Shown: in pieces, positions 9,941 to 21,582 of the stretch
How positions within the stretch are numbered: the first letter of the stretch is position 1
Layout: each line of letters starts with the position of its first letter
Origin: Channallabes apus
Taxonomy: Eukaryota > Chordata > Actinopteri > Siluriformes > Clariidae
Direction: 5' to 3'
Assembly: GCA_030522415.1 (NCBI GenBank)
Contig: CM060109.1
Coordinates: forward strand, 1,991,641 to 2,055,640
DNA length: 64,000 bases
Notes under the pieces: model-generated
Seen by the model: the letters and a program-made list of their open reading frames with translations, nothing else
Told to the model about the DNA's origin: nothing
Databases searched by the model: none
Translations under genes and position numbers: made by a program

Positions 9941-10856
9941 TTTAGTCTAAAACTGTTCAATTGTATATGTTTAAATACTTTGGAAGACAGTAGAAGGACA
10001 CTCATCTAATGTAACAAAAAAAAGAGAGAGAGAGCTGGACAAGTCACACCCACAAGCAATCCAGTCACCAATCACATTAGTGTAAATGTAGATGAGTTTG
10101 ATGAAGTGATACTCTCAGCTAAACATCTGTTTCACTCTGTTTGTCAGCCTGCTGTTTATGTAAACACACTTTCTCTCCCTTTCTTTCTCTCAGTCTGTCT
10201 CTAACACACTTCACACCTCGGCAAACCTTCGAACTCTCTCTGACCTTCAGAGCGCGCATGGACGCTCGCCCGTCTGTCCCGAGACGTCTGGGGTCGGGGG
10301 GTTAATGCGGTTTTGAAACACGTCCCCAGCACGCCCTGGTGTGATTTATCAGACGAGTGTTGGTGCTATGAGCGGCGGCGTGACAGGACGGAGAAACAGA
10401 CTCAATAAATCAGACGGAGTGGAGATGAAGCGCTGCCTGTTGACTCTGACAGTGACGGATAGCACTGTGAGGGGACGGGCTGCTCCTCAAACCCGAGGGC
10501 ACTAACAACCTCACACTCCGTTACACACACACAGCCTGAGGCACGGCCTTGATAAAATCCCTCTGTAGTCAAATCTAATCTAACCTAATCTGATCTAATT
10601 TAATCTAATCTAATCTAGATACAGCAGCTTTTATACAATAAATGACCATGATAATGCTCTACAATAAATTTAATTATAATTAATTAATTAAATTATAAAA
10701 AAAAGAGCAGGAAGTATTAGGAATATATCAATAAATAATTCTGAAAAACAAGTATTATCCCAAAATAAAAATATAAAAGAATAATGATAAATATGCGAAA
10801 ATGAAACACAGGAGATAAAGTTTAAAGTAAAATAAATTTTAATACAAATAATACAA
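9941..10856. other. No gene seen; unique sequence with pentanucleotide run
   Basis: Bases 10200-10560 are moderately GC-rich and free of recognised repeats. A degenerate TCTAA pentanucleotide run lies at 10570-10617, and AT-rich DNA leads to the LINE at 10857. No convincing coding frame. Confidence 0.5.
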
Positions 10857-13268
10857 AGAGAGACATTCGGGACTGCAATCTCCTCTGCTTCACCGAGACA
10901 TGGCTGAACCCAACGGTATCGGACCACGCCATCCAGCTGAGTTCTTCTCAGTTCACCGCATAGACAGGACACGGGACTCAGGGAAGTCAAGGGGAGGCGG
11001 CGTATGTTTAATGGTGAACAACGGCTGGTGCAACAGCGCGAGCGTTGTTCCTCTTACATGCTCCTGGACACCAAACCTGTAACTACTGTCCATCATGCGT
11101 CATCCTTTTTATCTACCTAGGGAGTTCACATCGGTCATAATCAGTGTCGTTTATATTCCACCACAAGTGGACACGGACACTGCCTTATGCGAGCTGCATG
11201 AGGCACTCACACAACACAGGCAAACTTTTATCAACACATCACCTGCCCCACTGGACCACTGCTACACCATAGTCGAGAACGGCTACAAGGTACAAACTCG
11301 TCCACCGTTTGGGAAATCCGACCACGCCGCCATCTTCCTCATGCTAAAATACAAACAAAGGCTGAAACAGGAAGTTCCGGTTCAGAGGGAGGTTGCGCGC
11401 TGGACAGACCAATCGGTGGCCGCGTTACACGACACACTTAATGACACAGACTGGGACATGTTCCGAAACACCTTCGATGATGTCAGCGTGTTTATGGAAG
11501 CGGTTGTGAGATTCTTTGGGAAACCAGTGGATGATACCGTGGAGAAAAAGACTATCAATGTTTCCCAACCAGAAGCCGTGGGAGGATAAAACCATCCGCG
11601 ACGCTCTGAGATCTCGCATCGCTGGCTACAACACAGGATTTGCGTCGTGGAAAATGGAACCGTACAAGGCTGCGTCATATAACGTCCGGGAAGGCGGTGA
11701 AGGAGGCGAAGCAGCGCTACGGGAGGAAACTAGAGTCACAACTCCAACAGAGTGACTCTAGGAGCCTGTGGAAGGGAAAAAGGACAATAACGGACTGTAA
11801 AACACCAACAACCAGTATGACGAAAACGGACATGACGCTGGCAGATGAGCTGAACTCATTCTACGCTCACTTCGAGGCTACAGCTAAAGACGCTAGCAAT
11901 GCTAATGCTAGCGGTGCTAACGGCTGCAGACAGGAAGACACTGCCAGCACTGGAAACGCGTTTATCATCTCCGAGCATGACGTGAAGAGAGCCTTCAAGA
12001 GAGTGAAAACCAGAAAAGCAGCAGGACCAGACGGTATCTCAGGCCATATTCACAGGCCTGCGCACACCGGCTAACACCTGTGTTGACAGAGATATTCAAC
12101 ATCTCTTTATCTCAGTCAGTGATTCCCACATGCTTCAAAGAGTCCATCATTGTTCCTGTTCCGAAGAAACCACATCCTGCCTCCCTCAATGATTATCGCC
12201 CTGTAGCCCTCACCTCAGTAGTGATGAAGTGCTTTGAGTGCAACGATGAGATGGCCTACCTAGAGGAGATTGGAAATCTGGAGAACTGGTCCCAGAGGAA
12301 CAATCTCCTCCTGAACATCAGCAAGACAAAGTGAACTTTAGTACAAAGCAGGAGAGGAACTACCAGACCCCAGTCATCATCAGGAGCCCAGTGGAGAGAG
12401 TGAACACCTTTCGATACCTCAGTGTTCACATCACGCAGGACCTGTCATGGTCCTGTCATATCAACACCATGGTGAAAAAGGCCCTACAGCGTCTCTACAA
12501 CCTCAGACGCTTGATAGACTTCAGACTGCCCTCCAAGGTGCTCGGGAATTTCTAGTCCTGTACCATAGAGAGCATCCTGACGGGTAACATCACGACCTGG
12601 TTCGGGAACAGCACCATGCAGGACAGACGAGCTCTACAGAGGGTGGTGCGATCAGCTGAGCGCATCATCCGCACTGAGCTCCCTGACCTGCACTCGATCT
12701 ACAGCAAGCGGTGCTGGACCAAGGCCAGGAAGATGGTGAAGGACCTCAGCCATCCCAACAATGGACTGTTCACTCTGTTACAGTCAGGAAAGCGATTCCG
12801 CTCCCTGAAGGCCAACACAGAGAGACTGAGGAGGAGCTTCTTCCCGCAGGCAATAAGGTCTCTCAACCACAACACAATACAGGACTAATAACATCTTTTT
12901 AACTTCCAACATTGACTGGACATTCACGGACACTATGGACACATTCATGCACAGTTGCACTACATATATATATTTTTATTTTTTCATTCATGGACGCCAG
13001 CCATTTCTAAATTTCTAAAATATTTCTATCTAAATCTATTTCTAAAATCTTGCAAAAAAAATCTATTTTCTTTTTCTATATTTCTATATTGATATTTTGT
13101 CCTTATATGTACAGTATATTTTACTAGTTAACTTTATTTCCTAATGATTATTCATATTTATTTCTTATGTGAAGCTTATTTTTTAAGGTCACTGGCGGTC
13201 GTATAAGCATTTCACTGCTTATCGTACTGGGTATGACTGTTTATGTGACAAATAAAATTTGAATTTGA
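10857..13268 (+). mobile_element. Rex1/CR1-type LINE, 5'-truncated, with two internal deletions
   Basis: It starts in the endonuclease (LLCFTETWLNPT at about 10875, then RGGGVCLMVNN), followed by PREFTSVIISVVYIPP (about 11107). The segment that should hold GDFN is deleted, joining HRQTFI to LDHCYT, then GKSDHAAIFL. The linker has frameshifts near 11560 and 11700. At about 12238 the sequence jumps from the start of RT (VVMKCFE) to beyond motif C ([15 protein letters not shown]), so the catalytic core is gone. Comparison with the sister copy at 29555 shows these as deletions. The C-terminal part (RRSFFPQAIRSLN) and a 3' UTR ending in TTTGAATTTGAA are present. It cannot be active. Confidence 0.9.
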
Positions 13269-14435
13269 AATCTGAAAAATGTCAATGGAAAATCTAAACA
13301 GTAATGAAAGAAAAAAATATAATAAAATGAGAACTAAACTGTGTTTCTACATAGAATTTAATCCAGTTCTGTCTTCAAAAAAGCATAAATAAATGAATAA
13401 ATAAATAAATAAATAAATAAATAAGCTTTAACTGGAATGAAGCAGCAACATTTGCTAATGTAGATTCCTCAATTGAAAAAAAAAATTAAGGATTTATTTG
13501 ATTGCAGAATTATACAAAACATTAAAATATATTTTTTAAAGGATGCTCTAACAAACAATCAACTGAATAAAAAAAGACAAAAATGAAAAAGCAAAATCAG
13601 GGAAAGATTTATTTTCCTAAGGGTTTTCTCATAAATGTTCCTAATCTTTCTGCTGTTCTGTATTTGAACTATTTATTTAAGAAGACAGCATTTTAGACCA
13701 CAGACATTAATGTTGAATATTGTTGTAAGTCAAGTAATGAATAAATAAATAAATAAATAAATACATTAAATCCACATTAGGAAACGGCTGCAGTGATGGA
13801 TGTTGGCGTAGTGTTAAAGGCGGAGAGTCATTGAAGCTATAAATGAAACAACATCAATAATAAAATCACACCACACTGCTACTGTATACTGTTGGAGGAT
13901 GTGTACTGTACAAGGGTTTTTACTCCCACCGGGAGTAAAAACTGCATGGTCCATCTTCTGCATGGTCAGATAATTATGGATCACATAACCTTTAGTACAG
14001 CTGCAGGACATGAACATGAACACTAAGAAGACACAACACTTAGTTCGAATTTCATAACTTTAGACACTTTCAGAGTCCTTGTACTTACAGGAAGTGGAAA
14101 CTTGATGAGGGTGTACTCATACTTCCTGCACTGGAAAAAGTAATTGCTGAATCTACTTAAGAAAAGCTTGTAAATTTAAGTAACTATAAAAAATGTGTTG
14201 ATTTAACTTGATTAGATTAGTAGTGTGAACTTTGAGCATGCGTAATATGATGGAACACAGGCGTTTGGAGACGACGGCGACAAAGAACAACTTGAACAGG
14301 CTGAGCAGCACGTAAATTTTACTAAATTTATAGACTGTTCAGTGTTTGCAAGCTCTGCTTTTGACCACTTTGTAAAGATATTTTTAAAAAGAGAGAGAAG
14401 AATTTTATTGTACTATTTGTCACTTTGGCGGGTCT
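13269..14435. other. No gene seen; AT-rich DNA with tetranucleotide runs and a hairpin
   Basis: Holds AAAT-type runs at 13388-13423 and 13739-13763, and a perfect 12-bp stem with 3-nt loop at 13916-13942 (GTTTTTACTCCC and its complement). No coding frame or named repeat was recognised. Confidence 0.5.
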
Positions 14436-15289
14436 TGTGGGCGTGTGCGTGGCATAAATGCAGAGGAGCAGAGACAGAGTTCAAGATAGTCTTCTTTATT
14501 GATATATTAAAGTCAAACCAAATAAAAGCTCTTTTGTTAGAGCACCATGAAAACTTTAATATAACATTTAATCTTACCAACCATAACCAAAATTACCATA
14601 ACAATAACTAATGCTAGACGCCTGACTGCATTAGAGTCAGGCTATTTATAATCAGAGGTGTCAAGTAACGAAGTACAAATACTTCGTTACCTTACTTAAG
14701 TAGAAATTTTGGGTATCTATACTTTACTGGAGTAATTATTTTTCAGCCGACTTTTTACTTCTACTCCTTACATTTTCACGCAATTATCTGTACTTTCTAC
14801 TCTTACATTTTAAAAATAGCCTCGTTACTCCAATTTTATTTCAGCTTGTCATTCAAAAAACAAAACAAATAAAACATCCGGATAAATCGCGCCATCCGGA
14901 TGGAGTGAATTTGATTGTGGTTGGATGATGTAATGTTTGCATGTAGTTCTGTTCCAAGTTTTCTGTTCAGCATCCTCACTCTGACGTAAGCACGTCGAGC
15001 GGGACGAGGTAACTAAGCGTGTGTAATCTGTCACTGGGCATGTGCATGAGAGAACAAAATAGTAAACGGCACATTCGCTAACAACTCCGTTTGTCTATGT
15101 GATCTTTATTTTCGTCTATACCGAAGGACGTTACAGATGAGAAGTATAAACATACCATTCCGACACCCTGTTGGTTGGTACGCGATCCATCGCACCTGCA
15201 CATGATGTCACATCACACACTCCAGCAAAGACGTTTGAATAAGATAGCATTTCGGGTGATAAGGTTGTGATAAGTAGACAAACCTGTCC

Positions 15290-15382
15290 ATGATAGAGAC
15301 TCAAGATTCGAGCGAAATGTCACAACCAAGCACCAGCGAGGAAGGTAACAGCACCAGGAAGGTAACAGCACCAGGAAGGTAA
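15290..15382 (+). pseudogene. hAT transposase N-terminal remnant
   Basis: About 30 codons from ATG at 15290, reading MIETQDSSEMSQPSTSEEG and then STRKVTAPGR before a stop. Ser/Thr-rich starts like this occur in fish hAT transposases. The stop falls inside a tandem repeat of a 17-bp unit (CACCAGGAAGGTAACAG, about three copies, 15340-15389), whose expansion probably truncated the frame. Confidence 0.4.
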
Positions 15383-15453
15383 CAGGAATATATATATATA
15401 TATATATTTATACACACACACACACACACACATATTAATAATAAATAAATTAC

Positions 15454-15975
15454 TGGGATTACTGGGCCGCCGCTTTGTATCCCCCTAGTGTGTCTACGTG
15501 TGTACTGTTCCCCCCATGCAACACCACTTGATTAGAGATCAAGTTCACCTGTGTCTACCCTGTGTGTCTCACTATTTATTCCAGCCGAACTCGTAGCACC
15601 TTGTCTGTTCACTGTTGTGCACCTTCACGTGTGTGTGGTTCCAATAACATTGTCTGTGTTAATTTCTCCCTCCCAGGACTGAGCTGTATCTGCAGGCGAG
15701 GCTCTTTTTGTGCAAGACCATTGTCAAGGTCAAGTTCGGGGCTGACGGACTAGCAGCTCTCTTTTTGTCTCCTGTCACGGACAAGTCCGGTTTGTTTATT
15801 TTCTTTGATTTTAGATACCCTGCCTGCAGACCCGGCCTGGTGAAGTAACCCACCTGTGGGGTTTTTTTGTATAGTTTTTTTTTTTTGTTTTTTTCATTGA
15901 TTCTGAAATGTCAATTAAAACAAGAGTTCAATCACCCTGCATTTGCGTTTTCTCTCTCCCTTCGTATGGAAGACA
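15454..15975 (+). mobile_element. Solo LTR nested in the hAT element
   Basis: TG...CA bounded: starts TGGGATTACTGGGCC and ends GTATGGAAGACA, flanked by TTAC on both sides (15450-15453 and 15976-15979), a 4-bp duplication. It shares ordered blocks with 27429-27967 (minus): CCCCCTAGTGTGTCTACGT, CTCACTATTTA..CCAGCCGAAC, GTATCTGCAGGCGAGGCT, CTGCAGACC. Two dispersed copies with LTR-type ends and no internal region point to solo LTRs of one retrotransposon, probably Ty3/Gypsy or ERV-like. The small open frames inside are not convincing. Confidence 0.7.
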
Positions 15976-16680
15976 TTACATTAATTTTCTTGTATGTTGC
16001 CCTCACAGGTTCCTGCAGCTAAGCTTGGATGTACATTTACATTCCAATAAAGGCCTCATGAAGTTTGACTTTTTGCACCATTAAAATACTTATAGGCAAC
16101 TAGTTATCATATCTTCTTCTCCATAAAACATGTTAATGCTCAGTAGTACACATATATGGTTCTTTAATGTATTTGCATTGTACTAAAATGCATTTTTTTT
16201 CAATTGCCATATACAGTATCCCAAATCACTATGGCCATTAATAAATACAACAAAAAAACAACACATTTTCTTATTTTTTTTATGAGGTGTTACTGTACAG
16301 TAGTATACAGGCCCGTGGCACAGCCTAAGCTTTTATCCTTAATGTCTTTTTTCTCCCTCACGTTACTTTTACTTTTATACTTTAAGTAGTTTTGAAACCA
16401 GTACTTTTACACTTTTACTTGAGTAAAAAGCTTGAGTTGATACTTCAACTTCTAAAGAAGTCTTTTTAAACCCTAGTATCTATATTTCTACTCAAGTAAT
16501 GAATGTGAATTCTTTTGACGCCACTGTTTATAATAAGCAACTTAATTACTCGCCTCGGTTCAGGTGCACTTTTCTATCACCTGACCGAAGTGCATTCTGA
16601 GACATGTAGTTCCCAACTAAACACAACAAAAAACACAACAGGTCTGGGCATTTGTCGCCCTCTAGGGGTTAACCCTTACA

Positions 16681-17143
16681 CTATTCTCCTTTATTTTAAG
16701 TGCATTATGTGCTTTTTTTTTTGTCTAAAATGTTTTTGGAAGGCCATGACAGGCCTGCCTTAAGTAATGTCTGAAATGAATCTTGTTTTATAGAGAAAAT
16801 AAACATTCTAGTGTTCTGCCAAATCTGTTGTGTGTATTTCTATTCTCAACTTAGAATTTTGAGTACACCTTGCTTGAGAAATGTAAGGCAATCAGTTTCC
16901 ACAGATTCTTCTAGTAAAATGAACAAGCAGGCATGTTGAAATAACTGTTTTGTTTGAGTTCTGCTTATAAAGTTCAACTTCAAACTGTAACTTTTGAAAT
17001 TTAGTTACCGGTACTAGTTTTCTGGTAACCTCTATAAATACGCAAGTTAACTCTACAAAGTTGAGGTAAGTAGTACCAAGTCAAAAATTATGACCTAATT
17101 TGCTTGAGGATTTTAAGGCAATCAGTTTCCATAGCTTTTCTAT
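16681..17143. other. No gene seen; 42-bp direct repeat
   Basis: A TTGCTTGAG...AAGGCAATCAGTTTCCA block occurs at about 16868 and again at about 17099, with ACTT-rich sequence between. It is probably part of an unnamed AT-rich repeat. Confidence 0.5.
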
Positions 17144-17704
17144 GGAAGGACATCCAGAGAAGGACCAGCTCCAGCTGGATTCAGCTTTATGATGGTTGGA
17201 GCTACACATGCTGCTCCTGTGCTTCCAGTGATCCAGACCTCATCTGCCCTCTGCACCTACTGACTCGTCCCTATGCTGAACTGGTCTTCATGTCAATTTA
17301 AATAATTTCTGTCATATTGAATTTTCACCTGCACAACACACAAGATGTTATATCATTTCTATCTGTTATCGCCCAAATGAGGATGGGTTCCCTGTTGAGT
17401 CTGGTTCCTCTCAAGGTTTCTTCCTAATGCCATCTCAGGGAGTTTTTCCTTGCCACCGTCGCCGTCACCCTTGGCTTGTTCATCAGAGACATTTCATTCA
17501 TTCGTCTCATTATTATTATCTGCACATTTTTCTCACACATACACACTTCCAATTATTTTCTTTTCTATAATTATTATTATTAGTATTATTATTTTTTTTT
17601 TGTATCTTATTTTTTTTGCTAAATTTCTTAATTTTTGTGAAGCTGCTTTGAGACAATGACCATTGTTAAAAGCGCTATATAAATAAAATTGAATTGAATT
17701 GAAT
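17144..17704 (+). mobile_element. L2 3' UTR and tail
   Basis: Matches in opposite orientation the 3' UTR of the L2 at 20853-23815: GAAGGACCAGCTCCAGCTGG, GATCCAGACCTCATCTGCCC, GAGGATGGGTTCCCTGTTGA, then GAAGCTGCTTTGAGACAATG, AAAAGCGCTATATAAATAAA and a TTGAA-repeat end. No coding part is left. Confidence 0.9.
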
Positions 17705-18662
17705 ACTTTTTACGAGTGTGCCCACTAGAAGGCCCTGTTGCATGAACCATATACAGAATGATATGAAGGAGAGCCAAAACACAGGTGAGGTCCATGTTTT
17801 ACTTTCTAAGTGATGAATAGAAGAGATCAGGGAGATAACTGTGTGATATTAATTATAACCTGAATGAATTCTGACTTAAAGTGTTTAAGTTTAACTGACT
17901 AAAGTGTTTAAGTCCACACGCCTACCCGTCACTGGCAGGTGTTAAACAAAGTAGTATTTTTTTTTTCTATAAGGCTAATCACAAAGCAGTTCACACGGAT
18001 AGAACATGGAAAACACTGAACTGTGATTTCTGTTGTTGACATTTTATTGCTAAGGATTTTACAAAAGTATATTAATCTGAATTTTATTAAACTTGCAAAG
18101 AAAATTGTTACTTAAACTCATCGCAGCACTTCTGGAAGCAGAAACACTCCAACCAATCGGCATTCCCCTGAAGCCTTCTCAGTTAATGTAAGAGTTTAGA
18201 AAGTCTAGCTGATAAAGTAATGAAGCATGTGGGATGTCCTCTCGCAAGACAAATGAGGGCAGGGAAAGTGGACAAGGTTTAAATTACCCACTGTACTGGA
18301 ACACAGCTTGTCTTGATTGTACAGGTTTTGTATATATAGAGGAGAAGAAAAAAAACAACCCACACAACTACACAATGCTGAAAAACAATCAATAAACGCT
18401 TTTCATCACTTTCCCTTGATGCTGTGGTGCAGTTCAGCTCCATCGGAGTTGTGAAGTAAAAACACTTTCCGCTGTGGCTTTGCGAGTGATTGTCGCTCAC
18501 GCTGCGGCGTAACGGTCCTCTGCAGGAAGCTGTTAGTGATACGCTCAGTGCCTCATGGACCGAAGGGAAATAAGAGCACTACAGATATGATACGAAGCAC
18601 AGAGATTACACTAAACCCCAGCAGAGAGGCATAACGTGTGCGTGTGTATATATACTGTATAC

Positions 18663-18701
<39 letters not shown>

Positions 18702-19534
18702 AAAAGAACTGGGTATAGTGATGAGTGACACACACACACAATGGAAGACATTAGAATTTGATTGGATGGTTACATTGCAAATCCAAACAGAAATAATAAC
18801 TACATTCAGTAAAGCAGTGAGTGATGTTAACATTTATTATTTACATTAAATGTGTGTGTAATGCAATATGAGCAGTTATTAAAGGCTGTTTTTTTATATA
18901 TATAAAAAAAATACAGAACATTAAGGATCCAGTTAGAGAGGGAGGTATTTAGCTCTATCTATCTACAGTATCTACCTACAGTATCTACCTACAGTATCTA
19001 CCTACACTGCCTGTCCAAACCAAAAGTCATACACTCTAAGATTTCATTCAGTCACCTTTAGCTTTGAGTACTCAGACTGTGTGTGTGTTCTTCTTCCACA
19101 GAAGTGACAGCTCAGCACTTTCTTTACAGGGTGGTGATAATGTGTTGAACAGTTCTTAACCCAGTTCCAGTCATTTCAAATCTCCATAGTTGTTTTCTTT
19201 GCTTGATGCAGCACAAGAACTTGACTCTTCTAAAATAGTGGACTGTATAAATTGTGTTTATTCACTTAAGTTGTGTGTACTGATTTAGATGACTCTGGAT
19301 CTGTTACAGTAATGTGTCTTGAACAGTAAAGCATTTTCAGCCACGCTTAAAATGTATGTATTTGTAATTACTTTATTAAATATTAGTGTTTGTGTAGAGA
19401 TCCTTAATGAACTCATGTTAAATGTGTCTTTAGTGTACCTACTGTATAGTGTATAGTGTACCTATAACCAAAATACAGACACTTTCACACACCAGATGCA
19501 ACATAGGTTCTGTTATTTTTATTTCCTGTTGTAG
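17705..19534. other. No gene seen; unique AT-rich DNA with microsatellites
   Basis: Holds a TG run (18667-18700) and a 14-bp tandem repeat (CTACAGTATCTACC units, 18963-19006). From about 19005 the words CTGCCTGTCCAAACCAAAAG resemble the end of a Tc1/mariner-type element, but no matching partner end was found. Nothing else was recognised. Confidence 0.5.
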
Positions 19535-19548
19535 CCACTAGAGGGCAG
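19535..19548 (+). promoter_or_regulatory. CTCF-like motif
   Basis: CCACTAGAGGGCAG fits every position of the vertebrate CTCF core consensus (CCASYAGRKGGCRS). It lies 20 bases before a very long TG/GA microsatellite. Binding is not shown by sequence alone. Confidence 0.5.
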
Positions 19549-19566
19549 TCAAAGAGTTTACTACAG

Positions 19567-19679
<113 letters not shown>

Positions 19680-19907
19680 TCCTCTGAGGTTTGGGGTTCA
19701 CTTCGCTTGAACACACTCAGAAATAAATCTTCTGCTGGACTTGCCTCAGTTTACAACTTTAAAAAAGTCCAGTATCATCTGTTTACACCACACAGCATCG
19801 CTTAGTGCTGCTCTCTGATTAGCCAGAAGGTGTTGATTAATTCTCTGTAACAGCAGCTCTGACAGTAGTGCAAGATAAGATCAATGGGCTGGTTCAGGTA
19901 CCTCATT

Positions 19908-19921
19908 GTTTCCATAGTAAC
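19908..19921 (+). promoter_or_regulatory. RFX X-box motif
   Basis: GTTTCCATAGTAAC is an inverted-repeat X-box matching the RFX consensus GTHNYYATRRNAAC at every position. It is in unique sequence (19690-19960) between a microsatellite and a SINE. X-boxes often lie near ciliary gene promoters, but no gene is seen nearby. Confidence 0.4.
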
Positions 19922-20022
19922 AGCTAATTCACAGCACACTTCACTTATAATGATAATCATAGCAATAAATAATAATAATAATAATAATAATAGTTGGGAG
20001 GGTGTGAAAGAGTCAGATTTAC

Positions 20023-20216
20023 ATTTACATTTAGTCATTTGGCAGACGCTCTTATCCAGAGCGACTTACATTTTTATCTCATTATACATCTGAGCAGTTG
20101 AGGGTTAAGGGCCTTGCTCAAGGGCCCAACAGGGATAACTTGGTGGTCGTGGGATTTGAACCTGGGACCATCTGAACCGTAGTCCAATGCCTTAACCACT
20201 GAGCTACCCCTGGCCC
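20023..20216 (-). mobile_element. tRNA-derived SINE with LINE-type tail
   Basis: On the minus strand: GGGGTAGCTCAGTGGTTAAG (A box), then CCCAGGTTCAAATCCCACGA (B box), a central GAGCAAGGCCCTTAACCCTC block, and the tail AAGTCGCTCTGGATAAGAGC then TCTGCCAAATGACTAAATG. Same family as 43962-44145. An AAT trinucleotide run lies just upstream at 19968-19992. Confidence 0.9.
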
Positions 20217-20852
20217 AATGTCATTGAGTAGCTGGTGACGGTGGTAAAAAAAAAAAAAAGAAGAAGTAAGAAATGAAACTGACCAGTCACCTTTTGCACA
20301 GCTTAGGTTGTTTTAATCAAAGTAAAAAACAAAAGGTGTTAAAGGTCACATTAGTCACTTGAAATGATTTCTAAAAGCTGTTTGTACGATCAATACCCGC
20401 CGCCTTTAGAGACCTGCGCAGGTTACCATAATATTGAAGAAAAAAGTGCAGGAGGTAAAATAAAATATTTGTTCCCAGTGTGAGAAATGCTTTTCACTTC
20501 CTTTAATCCACAGTATGTTATTATTATTGAAACATGACATTATAATGAGATAATGATGATTTTTTAATTACCATAATAATGACTGCAGGATCTTCCAATA
20601 ATACAAATAAACAAACAAACATGGAGAACATTATAGCCGCAATTTACACATTTATACAGTCTCTTCCAATCTTATCTCAATCTACCGCATACCTTATCTC
20701 AATGGCAGAGATCATGGTGGGTTCAACATTTTTTTATTAAAAGGTGTAGTGACGTAAACTGTGCTCAAAATAGAAAATAATACTATCACTAACATTTTTT
20801 TTATCAACATGCCTTGTTATTTATTTATTCGTTCAGTCGTGTCTAACTCTTC
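20217..20852. other. No gene seen
   Basis: AT-rich sequence with short A and TTATT runs; no repeat or coding signal recognised. Confidence 0.5.
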
Positions 20853-21582
20853 ATTCAATTAAATTCAATTAAATTTTATTTATATAGCGCTTTTAACAAT
20901 GGTCATTGTCTCAAAGCAGCTTCACAAAAATTTAAGAAATTTAACAAAAAAAAATAAAAAAAATAAATAAATAAATAAATAATTTAAAAAAACAATAATA
21001 ATAATAATAATTATAGAAAAGAAAATAATTGGAAGTGTGGATGTATGAGAAAAATGTGCAGATAATAATAATGAGACGAATGAATGAAATTTCTCTGATG
21101 AGCAAGCCAAGGGTGACGGCGACGGTGGCAAGGAAAAACTCCCTGAGATGGCATTAGGAAGAAACCTTGAGAGGAACCAGACTCAAAAGGGAACCCATCC
21201 TCATTTGGGCGATAACAGATAGAAATGATATAACATCTTGTGTGTTGTGCAGGTGAAAATTCAATATGACAGGAATTATTTAAATTGACATGAAGCCCAG
21301 TTCAGCATAGGGACGAGTCAGTAGGTGCAGAGGGCAGATGAGGTCTGGATCACTGGAAGCACAGGAGCAGCATGTGTAGCTCCAACCATCATAAAGCTGA
21401 ATCCAGCTGGAGCTGGTCCTTCTCTGGATGCCTCAGGAACCTCGCAGGGTCGGCCTTTGTCTACTGAAGCTGGCAAAATCTCCCGATGCCTCGGGATGGG
21501 TGAGAAATACAGAACAGATGGGGAGAATTAGCGTAGTTGCCATTCGGTATAGGTGTACTGGAGTATGAGATTATGGGATGAG

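Larger units (their letters stand above)
14653..16526. mobile_element. Tol2-like hAT DNA transposon with perfect 8-bp target duplication
   Basis: The left end CAGAGGTGTCAAGTAACG and the right end (reverse complement CAGTGGCGTCAAAAG) are hAT-type. The element is flanked on both sides by TTTATAAT (14645-14652 and 16527-16534), an exact 8-bp duplication. Subterminal ACTTTACTTAAGTA-type words match the Tol2-related group. Of the transposase only a start is visible (15290). The interior is largely replaced by AT/CA repeats and a solo LTR, so the copy is non-autonomous. Confidence 0.9.
14436..16680 (-). mobile_element. Probable solo LTR (minus), host of a nested hAT element
   Basis: On the minus strand the outer sequence starts TGTAAGGGTTAACCCC (16680) and ends CACGCCCACA (14436), so it has TG...CA ends. 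It also has an AATAAA signal (plus-strand TTTATT near 14496) followed by a CT-rich R/U5-like stretch. Removing the hAT (14653-16526) and its duplication leaves about 363 bp, a plausible LTR length. No clear target duplication was found, so this call is an inference. Confidence 0.45.

Noticed and set aside
16650..16663. Second CTCF-like site (reverse of CGCCCTCTAGGGG)
   Set aside because: Two mismatches at conserved positions, and it lies in an LTR-like repeat; too weak to call.
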